A DNA stretch of 5,482 nt, taken from positions 1-5,482 of the forward strand of contig CALVZZ010000017.1 of the NCBI GenBank assembly GCA_944372715.1. The letters run 5' to 3'. The notes under the pieces are model-generated. The model saw only the letters and a list, made by a program, of their open reading frames with translations. It made no database searches and was not told the DNA's origin. Numbering within the stretch: position 1 is the stretch's first letter; every line of letters begins with the position of its first letter. Source of the stretch: an uncultured Clostridia bacterium (GTDB lineage Bacteria; Bacillota; Clostridia; Christensenellales; UBA1242). Position numbers and translations under genes: made by a program. Below, piece by piece: positions 1 through 5,482 of this stretch.

Positions 1-16
1 GCAAAATTATTTTTAT

Positions 17-25
17 TGTTATAAT
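17..25 (+). promoter_or_regulatory. Extended -10 promoter element for the VUT-like gene
   Basis: The sequence TGTTATAAT is a perfect TATAAT hexamer (20-25) preceded by a TGn extension (17-19). A -35 box at normal spacing would lie at or just beyond the left edge, so it cannot be judged. Transcription would start near 31-33, at or within two or three bases of the ATG at 34, implying a leaderless or nearly leaderless message. AT-rich DNA produces chance TATAAT matches, but the added TG and the position directly before a gene raise the odds. Confidence 0.5.
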
Positions 26-33
26 ATTGAAGA

Positions 34-690
34 ATGGAATTTTTATTTTTAGTATTAACTGCTTTTTTCGTTTTTGGGGCATTGATTTTGAGCAACAAAT
101 TTTTTGGTAAAGATGCAATTTTTGTAATTGGCATCGGATCAGCCATTGCCTCTAATGTTTACAATGTTGGAAACTATCCAATAAACATTGCAAATTTTAT
201 TTTTGGTATAGACTCCGTTGTTTATACAGTTTTTATATTTTGCATCTTCATTTGTTACGCTTTTTATGGAAAAAAAGATGCCTTAACTCTTTTATTCAGT
301 GCGTTAGGCTCTTTGTTTTTAACTGCCCTATTACAGTTTATTGCATCGTGGGCTACACTTGGCTTTGGTGAACAAATTGTTTGGGGTTTTGCTTCATACA
401 TTATTAGCATAATAGCAACATTAATCGCAGTTTACTTATCTTTAAAAACTTTCATCTTGTTAGAAAATAAGAATATTAACATTTATTTAAACTTAATCAT
501 AACTATTATTTTAGCTAGTTTAATAAATTCTATAATTTATTTTGGTGTTGTGTCATTAATAAATGGATTTAGTGAAAATTTTATAGGTATGTTAATTGGT
601 TCTTATATAGGAAAATTTATGTGTACTTTTTTATCTCTTCTTGTGTTTTTCTTATGTCAAAAATATAATTATAATATAAAAGAAAAATAA
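34..690 (+). CDS. Divergent VUT/YhhQ-family (DUF165) integral membrane protein, possible queuosine-precursor-type transporter
   Basis: This is a 218-residue, highly hydrophobic protein with about six to seven membrane spans (roughly 1-20, 26-43, 53-76, 84-106, 117-142, 150-175, 183-208) and a short basic cytoplasmic tail. Family members import queuosine precursors (preQ0/preQ1 or related bases) across the inner membrane. The assignment is from remembered family patterns: the N-terminal layout, YGKKDA at 78-83 after the third span, SYIIS at 121-125 leading into the next span, and a last span with Lys194 at the position of the conserved YhhQ lysine. Length is normal. Oddly, the usual TD...E residues before YGKK are hydrophobic or Ala here (Ile71, Phe72, Ala76), and the later SQ..D-type motifs read SI..T and AS..N. 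It may therefore be a paralogue with another substrate. In-frame stops at 22-24 and 28-30 rule out an upstream extension. No usable Shine-Dalgarno site precedes the ATG. It could share a transcript with the ABC genes 38 bp downstream. Family fairly likely; substrate unknown. Confidence 0.6.
   Translation: MEFLFLVLTAFFVFGALILSNKFFGKDAIFVIGIGSAIASNVYNVGNYPINIANFIFGIDSVVYTVFIFCIFICYAFYGKKDALTLLFSALGSLFLTALLQFIASWATLGFGEQIVWGFASYIISIIATLIAVYLSLKTFILLENKNINIYLNLIITIILASLINSIIYFGVVSLINGFSENFIGMLIGSYIGKFMCTFLSLLVFFLCQKYNYNIKEK
641..669 (+). promoter_or_regulatory. Possible internal promoter for the ABC exporter genes
   Basis: TTGTGT (641-646, three of six matches to TTGACA) and a perfect TATAAT (664-669) are separated by exactly 17 bp, inside the 3' end of the preceding gene. 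Transcription would start near 676, giving a leader of about 53 nt before the first ABC gene. The TATAAT is also simply Tyr-Asn codons in an AT-rich stretch, so chance is a serious alternative. Confidence 0.27.
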
Positions 691-715
691 TTAATCAAAA
701 TATAAAATAATTAAA

Positions 716-722
716 AGAAGGA
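716..722 (+). promoter_or_regulatory. Ribosome binding site of the first ABC gene
   Basis: AGAAGGA sits 6 nt before the ATG at 729 and fixes that start. It is a good anti-16S match, in contrast to the preceding gene, which has none. Confidence 0.8.
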
Positions 723-728
723 TATATT

Positions 729-2453
729 ATGTTAAAATTATTAAAGTATTTAAGATTTAAAGATTGGATTACAATAATTTTTATTTTAGGTTTTGTTGTT
801 GGGCAAGTAATGCTCGACTTAGAATTACCTGATTATATGGGAGGGATTGTTAACTTAATTCAAAATCAAGCCACAATTAATGAAATTTTAATTCAGGGAT
901 TAAAAATGTTAGGAATTGTTGCAGGTTCTGTGGGTTGCACAATTATTGTTACATATTTAGCTTCCAAAGTTGCTTGTGGTTTTTCTAAAAGAGTAAGAAA
1001 AATTTTCTTTTCAAAAGTCAATTCATTCTCAATGGAAGAAATGGAAAAATTTTCTACTGCAAGTTTAATAACAAGAACAACCAATGACATCACTCAAGTT
1101 CAACAAACACTAACAATGTTTTTAAGAATGGCACTTTCTGCTCCCACTATGGCAATAGGTGCAATATTAAAAATTGTTGGCAAAAGTGGAACTTTAAGCT
1201 GGATAACAGCATTAGCAATAGTTTTATTACTTATTGTTTTAATCACAATTTTTTCATTTGTATCTCCAAAGTTTAAGAAAATGCAAAAGCTTACAGATAA
1301 AATTAATGGTGTTACAAGGGAAAATTTAACAGGAATTAAAGTTGTAAGAGCTTACAATGCTGAAAAATTGCAAGAAGAAAAATTTGATAATGTTAATACT
1401 TCTTTAACTAAAACAAATTTATTTATTGACAAAATGTTTTCATTAATGTTTCCAAGTATGCAACTTATAATGAACGGACTATCTCTTGCAATAATTTGGG
1501 TTGGTGGATATTTGATTTCTGATGGTGCACTAGACCTTGCCAATTTAACAATATTTACTCAATATGCAATGCAAGTTTTAATTAGTTTCTTACTACTATC
1601 AATGTTATTTATAATTATTCCAAGAGGAATTGTTTCAGGAAATAGAATTTATGAAATATTAAAAACGAAAAATAAAATAATCAATGGCAATGCTTCAAAT
1701 GATAAAATTGATGGAGCACTTGAATTTAAAAATGTCAGTTTCAAATATCCAGACTCTGATGACTATGTTTTAAAGAATATAAATTTTGAAGTAAAAAAAG
1801 GAGAAACTGTTGCATTTATAGGTTCAACAGGAAGTGGGAAAAGCACTCTTATTAACTTGGTTCCAAGATTTTACGATGTTAGTGAAGGCGAAGTAATGAT
1901 AAGTGGCACTGATGTAAGAGAATATGATTTAAAATCTCTTTATGAAAAGCTTGGTTATGTTCCACAAAAAAGTTTTTTGTTTAGTGGAACGGTAAGAGAT
2001 AACATTAAATACGGAAAAGAAGATGCAACTGATGAAGAAGTTTTAGGTGCACTAAAAACAGCACAGGCATTGAACTTTGTTGAAAAGTTGGAAAACGGAC
2101 TTGATTACCAAATTTCACAAGGTGGAAAAAATGTCTCAGGGGGACAAAGACAAAGACTTGCAATTGCAAGAGCAATAATAAAAAAGCCAGAAATATTTAT
2201 TTTTGATGATTCATTTTCTGCTTTGGACTACAAAACTGACAGAGCATTAAGAAAAGCATTAAAAAAAGAAACCAAAAAAAGTACTTGTTTAATTGTTGCT
2301 CAAAGAATAGGAACAATTATGGATGCTGATAAAATTATAGTTCTTGACAAGGGAGAAATGGTTGGAATGGGTACTCATAAAGAACTTATGCAAAACTGTA
2401 AAATTTATCAAGAAATTGCCTACTCTCAACTTTCAAAGGAGGAATTGTTATGA
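729..2453 (+). CDS. ABC exporter half-transporter with degenerate ATP site (BmrC/LmrC/TM287-like subunit)
   Basis: This 574-residue half-transporter has an N-terminal six-helix exporter domain (about 1-310) and a C-terminal ATPase domain (about 330-574). Visible motifs: A-loop Tyr340, Walker A GSTGSGKST (365-373), Q-loop Gln413, signature VSGGQ (469-473), Walker B ending Asp493, D-loop SALD (497-500). The catalytic Glu after Walker B is Asp494, and the switch His is Gln525 (in VAQRI). These two changes mark the non-hydrolysing subunit of heterodimeric exporters such as BmrCD, LmrCD, EfrAB and TM287/288. The RAYNAEK segment (207-213) followed by EEKFDN is the usual intracellular-loop region. 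Its intact signature should complete the active ATP site of the partner encoded by the next gene, which overlaps it by 4 bp. The family mainly exports drugs or amphiphilic compounds from the cytoplasmic membrane; lipids or peptides are possible, and the substrate cannot be read from sequence. Subunit type is confident; substrate is not. Confidence 0.93.
   Translation: MLKLLKYLRFKDWITIIFILGFVVGQVMLDLELPDYMGGIVNLIQNQATINEILIQGLKMLGIVAGSVGCTIIVTYLASKVACGFSKRVRKIFFSKVNSFSMEEMEKFSTASLITRTTNDITQVQQTLTMFLRMALSAPTMAIGAILKIVGKSGTLSWITALAIVLLLIVLITIFSFVSPKFKKMQKLTDKINGVTRENLTGIKVVRAYNAEKLQEEKFDNVNTSLTKTNLFIDKMFSLMFPSMQLIMNGLSLAIIWVGGYLISDGALDLANLTIFTQYAMQVLISFLLLSMLFIIIPRGIVSGNRIYEILKTKNKIINGNASNDKIDGALEFKNVSFKYPDSDDYVLKNINFEVKKGETVAFIGSTGSGKSTLINLVPRFYDVSEGEVMISGTDVREYDLKSLYEKLGYVPQKSFLFSGTVRDNIKYGKEDATDEEVLGALKTAQALNFVEKLENGLDYQISQGGKNVSGGQRQRLAIARAIIKKPEIFIFDDSFSALDYKTDRALRKALKKETKKSTCLIVAQRIGTIMDADKIIVLDKGEMVGMGTHKELMQNCKIYQEIAYSQLSKEELL
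2435..2442 (+). promoter_or_regulatory. Strong ribosome binding site of the second ABC gene, inside the first
   Basis: AAAGGAGG is a near-perfect anti-16S match 7 nt before the ATG at 2450. It lies in the last codons of the upstream ABC gene. With the ATGA stop/start overlap (2450-2453), it indicates translational coupling and balanced subunit production. Confidence 0.9.
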
Positions 2454-4291
2454 AATCTAATAATCAATCTCCAAAATTTACAGGACCAAATCCAAAAGGT
2501 AAAAGTATAGAAAAAGCAAAGGATTTTAAAAAATCTATAACAAAATTACTTTTGCATTTAAAACCATATTGGATCTTAATTGGAATTGCATTAGTATTTG
2601 CTTGCGCAGGAACAATTTTTTCAATTTTAGGTCCAAAAATCTTGTCAAAAATAACGACTGAGATTATCTTAGGTCTTAGTCCAAATGCTTCAATAAATTT
2701 TGTTAAAATCACAACAATAGGTATTTGGCTTGTAATTTTATATTGTACAAGTTCATTGTTTAGCTTTACACAAAATTTTATAATGGCAAAAGTAACAGCA
2801 AAAATATCAAAGGGTTTAAGAGAAGAAATAAGCAAAAAAATTAATAAGTTACCTTTAAAATATTTTGATTCACAAAGTTATGGAGACATTTTATCCAGAG
2901 TAACAAATGATGTTGATACAATAAGTCAAACACTAAGCCAAAGTTTAAGTCAGATGATAACATCTATAACCACACTGATTGGAATCATTGTTATGATGTT
3001 TACAATAAGCTGGAAGCTAACATTGGTTGCTCTTGTCTCCGTACCCGTAAGTATGTTGCTTGTAATGTTGTTTGTAAAGAAATCACAAAAATATTTTTTA
3101 TGGCAACAAAACACTTTGGGTGAAATGAATGGGCATATTGAAGAAACATATTCAGCACATAATGTAATAAAAGTTTTTAACGGTGAAGAAAAGGCAGAAG
3201 AAAAATTTGATAATATAAATGAAAAGCTTTATCAAAATGCATATAAATCCCAATTTTACTCAGGACTTATGATGCCAATTATGAATTTTGTTGGTAATAT
3301 AAGCTATGTTGTAATATGCATAATTGGTGGGTCTATGGCTTTAAGTGATATAACTTTTATTGCATCAATTGTTGCATTTATTCAATATATCAGACAATTC
3401 AATCAACCAATTCAACAAGTAGCTTCTATTGCAGGCACACTACAATCAACTGCTGCTGCATCTGAAAGAGTTTTTGAATTTTTATCGGAAGAAAACGAAC
3501 CAGATGAAAGCAATAAAACTTTAAAGATTAAAAACTTTAAAGGCAAAGTTGAATTTAAAAACGTTTGCTTTGGATACAATCCAGAAAAAGAAATAATTCA
3601 CAACTTCAGTGAAACTGCACTGCCCGGTCAAAAAGTCGCTATCGTTGGACCAACAGGTGCAGGTAAAACAACTCTAGTAAACTTATTGATGAGATTTTAC
3701 GAAATAAATTCTGGTGACATTTTAATTGATGGAATTTCCATTAAAGATATGAATAGAAGTTATGTCCGTTCATTATTCGGAATGGTATTGCAAGATACCT
3801 GGTTATTTGAAGGTACAATTAGAGAAAATTTAGCATACGGAAAACTTGATGCAACAGATGAAGAAATTATTGAAGCTTGTAAAGCTTCAAATATTGATCA
3901 CTTTATAAAAACGCAACCAAATTCTTACAATATGGTTTTAGATGAAGAAGCAAATTTAAGCCAAGGACAAAAGCAATTAATAACAATTGCTAGAGCAATG
4001 GTTGCAAATGCTCCAATGTTGATACTTGATGAAGCCACAAGCTCCGTCGATACAAGAACAGAAGAACTTATACAAGAAGCAATGGATAAGTTAATTAAAG
4101 GCAGAACAAGCTTTGTAATTGCACATAGATTATCAACTATAAAGAATGCTGATTTAATACTTGTAATGAAAGATGGAAATGTTATAGAAACAGGAAAGCA
4201 CGAAGAATTACTTGCTAAAAATGGTTTTTATGCAGATTTATACAACAGTCAATTTACAAAAAAACACGCAGAGATCGATGAACTAAATTAA
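2450..4291 (+). CDS. ABC exporter half-transporter with catalytic ATP site (BmrD/LmrD/TM288-like subunit)
   Basis: This is the 613-residue partner of the preceding half-transporter. A polar, Lys- and Pro-containing cytoplasmic N-terminus (about 1-28) is typical of this subunit. It is followed by a six-helix exporter domain (about 35-345) and an ATPase domain (about 365-613). Motifs: A-loop Tyr376, Walker A GPTGAGKTT (400-408), Q-loop Gln448, Walker B with Asp527 and catalytic Glu528, D-loop SSVD (531-534), switch His559. The signature is LSQGQ (503-507) rather than LSGGQ, with Gln505 replacing Gly. In known heterodimers this altered signature faces the degenerate Walker site of the other subunit, so the pair would have one hydrolytic site (this Walker A/B plus the partner's VSGGQ) and one binding-only site. 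The start is fixed by a strong ribosome binding site and the ATGA overlap. The gene ends 25 bp before a hairpin terminator, so it is the last in its transcript. Likely a multidrug or amphiphile exporter; substrate unknown. Confidence 0.94.
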   Translation: MKSNNQSPKFTGPNPKGKSIEKAKDFKKSITKLLLHLKPYWILIGIALVFACAGTIFSILGPKILSKITTEIILGLSPNASINFVKITTIGIWLVILYCTSSLFSFTQNFIMAKVTAKISKGLREEISKKINKLPLKYFDSQSYGDILSRVTNDVDTISQTLSQSLSQMITSITTLIGIIVMMFTISWKLTLVALVSVPVSMLLVMLFVKKSQKYFLWQQNTLGEMNGHIEETYSAHNVIKVFNGEEKAEEKFDNINEKLYQNAYKSQFYSGLMMPIMNFVGNISYVVICIIGGSMALSDITFIASIVAFIQYIRQFNQPIQQVASIAGTLQSTAAASERVFEFLSEENEPDESNKTLKIKNFKGKVEFKNVCFGYNPEKEIIHNFSETALPGQKVAIVGPTGAGKTTLVNLLMRFYEINSGDILIDGISIKDMNRSYVRSLFGMVLQDTWLFEGTIRENLAYGKLDATDEEIIEACKASNIDHFIKTQPNSYNMVLDEEANLSQGQKQLITIARAMVANAPMLILDEATSSVDTRTEELIQEAMDKLIKGRTSFVIAHRLSTIKNADLILVMKDGNVIETGKHEELLAKNGFYADLYNSQFTKKHAEIDELN

Positions 4292-4316
4292 CTTTATTTA
4301 TGCATTAAGATTAAAT

Positions 4317-4345
4317 AAAAAAACCTTGTTTAACAAGGTTTTTTT
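4317..4345. terminator. Bidirectional intrinsic terminator between convergent genes
   Basis: A perfect inverted repeat has CCTTGT (4324-4329) pairing with ACAAGG (4333-4338) around a 3-nt loop, extended by seven A (4317-4323) pairing with seven T (4339-4345). The T run serves plus-strand transcripts from the ABC genes, and the complement of the A run serves minus-strand aspS transcripts. The aspS stop codon (4344-4346) overlaps the end of the repeat. Confidence 0.92.
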
Positions 4346-5482
4346 ATGGATTTAATCTATCTGGACCTCTAAATATAAACATTGCTTCTTTAATTGAAGG
4401 AACATTAAGTAAATTCATTGTCATTCTATCAACACCAATTCCAAATCCACCGTGTGGCATACAACCATATTTGAAAAATTGCAAATAAAATTCAACATCT
4501 TTGTCTAAGCCTTTTTCTTTTGCCTGATTTTTTAAAATTTCATACCTATGTTCTCTTTGAGCTCCTGTCGTAATTTCAACTCCTTTCCATATTAGGTCAT
4601 AACCTTGTGGTATTCCATCTTTTCTCATATGATAAAAAGCTCTTTTCTTTGCTCCGAAATCCGTAATGAAAATAAATTCGTGATTATAAACTTCTTGACA
4701 ATATCTTTCACACATCTTTTCTGCCTCTGTGGACAAATCATCTTTTTCAGAATCTGGTATTGTATAACCATATCTCTTTTCCAATTCGTCATACAAATCT
4801 TTCAGCTTAATTCTTGGGAAAGGTAATTTTGGAACAACAACTTCAACACCAAAAACTTCTTTAATTTCTTTTCCAAATCTTTCATTCACTTCATTCAATG
4901 CATAAGCAATCATCTCTTCTTCTAATTGCATAACATCTTCAAAACTTTCAATGCCTGTAAATTCAAGATCAAATCCTGTAAATTCTGTTGCGTGTTTTCT
5001 TGAATGAGATTTTTCAGCCCTAAAAACAGGTCCACACTCAAAAATTCTACCAAATCCACTTGCCATAGCCATTTGTTTATAAAATTGTGGACTTTGTGCT
5101 AGATATGCCTTTCCATCAAAATACTTAACTTCAAACACATCGGCACCAGACTCAGATGCCGTTGCAATAAGTTTAGGAGAATGGATTTCAATAAAATCCT
5201 TTTGCTCTAAAAAATCTCTCAACGCCTTTGTAAACAATGTTTGCACTTTAAACATCAACAAATTTTTTTCTTGTCTTAAATCAATCCATCTATAATCAAT
5301 TCTTTGGTCTATATTGCTTTCTGGTCCAATTGGGTAAACTTCTGCTGTACTAGTTACAACAACTTCTTCACAAAGAACTTCTTGTCCACCCATTTTAACA
5401 AATTCACTTTTTACAAGATCCCCTTTTACTATAACACTTGAACGTGCTAAAAGATGAGAAAAAACTTCTTCAACTTCTGGAT
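4344..5482 (-). CDS. aspS: Aspartyl-tRNA synthetase, archaeal/eukaryotic-type (probable non-discriminating Asp-tRNA(Asn) ligase), 5' end cut by window edge
   Basis: This cytoplasmic class II synthetase activates Asp with ATP and charges tRNA(Asp), and probably tRNA(Asn) too. The open frame runs without a stop past the Met at 5391-5393 to the edge, adding 29 codons (beginning PEVEEVF) that belong to the N-terminal OB-fold anticodon-binding domain. That Met is internal, and about 50 residues are missing relative to the usual ~430. Counting from that Met: motif 1 region with FIEIHSPKL (67-75), QSPQFYKQM (100-108), motif 2 FRAEKSHSRKH (124-134) and EFTGFDLE (137-144), EITTGAQREHRY (273-284), and motif 3 GFGIGVDRM (316-324). 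The protein ends FRGPDRLNP. REHR and the FRGP-type C-terminus match AspRS of the clostridial 'AspS2' type rather than AsnRS (usually GSQREER) or the larger bacterial AspRS, whose insert domain is absent. If non-discriminating, Asp-tRNA(Asn) would be amidated by GatCAB, which is not in the window. It converges on the ABC genes and shares their terminator. Identity as AspRS is strong; tRNA specificity is inferred. Confidence 0.92.
   Translation of the reverse strand, partial: PEVEEVFSHLLARSSVIVKGDLVKSEFVKMGGQEVLCEEVVVTSTAEVYPIGPESNIDQRIDYRWIDLRQEKNLLMFKVQTLFTKALRDFLEQKDFIEIHSPKLIATASESGADVFEVKYFDGKAYLAQSPQFYKQMAMASGFGRIFECGPVFRAEKSHSRKHATEFTGFDLEFTGIESFEDVMQLEEEMIAYALNEVNERFGKEIKEVFGVEVVVPKLPFPRIKLKDLYDELEKRYGYTIPDSEKDDLSTEAEKMCERYCQEVYNHEFIFITDFGAKKRAFYHMRKDGIPQGYDLIWKGVEITTGAQREHRYEILKNQAKEKGLDKDVEFYLQFFKYGCMPHGGFGIGVDRMTMNLLNVPSIKEAMFIFRGPDRLNP

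Noticed and set aside
701..706. TATAAA in the gap before the first ABC gene as a -10 box
   Set aside because: There is no recognisable -35 at suitable spacing, and the surrounding sequence is nearly all A and T, so a chance match is expected.
893..1543. Two short minus-strand open frames (893-1093 and 1352-1543) inside the first ABC gene
   Set aside because: They lie antisense to a well-supported transporter gene, have no convincing ribosome binding site or recognisable protein features, and are expected by chance opposite AT-rich coding sequence.
2464..2835. A 123-codon minus-strand open frame opposite the start of the second ABC gene
   Set aside because: The plus-strand gene has a strong start signal and a clear exporter domain across this stretch. 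The antisense product is only a mirror of hydrophobic codons.
1373..3214. A 19-bp exact direct repeat (1373-1391 and 3196-3214)
   Set aside because: Both copies encode the EEKFDN segment of the same intracellular loop in two paralogous transporters, so homology of the two genes explains it without a mobile or regulatory repeat.
4605..4826. A 73-codon plus-strand open frame inside aspS
   Set aside because: It is antisense to conserved synthetase sequence on the other strand and has no supporting signal.
5391..5393. ATG at 5391-5393 (minus) as the true start of aspS
   Set aside because: The frame stays open for 29 more codons to the window edge, these codons look like OB-fold sequence, and starting here would remove most of the anticodon-binding domain.
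1..5482. Alternative genetic code with TGA as Trp
   Set aside because: TGA ends the first ABC gene in a standard ATGA overlap with a strong ribosome binding site for the next, and the Trp codons read in these genes are TGG.
1..5482. A novel defence system, CRISPR array, mobile element or structured RNA
   Set aside because: I found no spaced repeats, terminal inverted repeats, transposase or integrase motifs, tRNA-like folds or riboswitch cores. Nearly all of the window is accounted for by four genes and one terminator.

Overview
The window is strongly AT-rich and reads like a chromosomal segment of a low-GC member of the Bacillota. Clostridia or a relative is the best guess, based on base composition, purine-rich Shine-Dalgarno sites, and an archaeal/eukaryotic-type aspartyl-tRNA synthetase of the form common in clostridia. 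The standard bacterial code (table 11) fits: a TGA stop is used in an ATGA overlap, and the Trp codons read here are TGG. The species cannot be named from this sequence.

Layout from left to right. Positions 1-33 are a short leader with a perfect extended -10 promoter element only a few bases from the first start codon. Positions 34-690 (+) encode a six- to seven-span membrane protein, recognisable as a divergent member of the VUT/YhhQ (DUF165) queuosine-precursor transporter family; several of the family's usual polar signature residues are replaced. After a 38-bp gap, positions 729-2453 and 2450-4291 (+) encode two ABC half-transporters that overlap by 4 bp. They form a heterodimeric type IV exporter of the BmrCD/LmrCD/TM287-288 kind, with one degenerate and one canonical ATP site. 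A bidirectional terminator lies at 4317-4345. Positions 4344-5482 (-) encode most of an aspartyl-tRNA synthetase converging on the exporter genes; its 5' end is cut by the window edge.

The three plus-strand genes could form one transcript ending at the shared terminator. The two ABC genes are almost certainly translationally coupled and work as one complex. Co-transcription of the small membrane protein is possible but unproven, because a second possible promoter lies in its 3' end. aspS is a separate housekeeping unit.

I see no CRISPR array, tRNA, rRNA, insertion sequence, phage gene or defence system. The window is mostly ordinary. The points most worth a second look are the degenerate transporter-family protein and its probable leaderless start.
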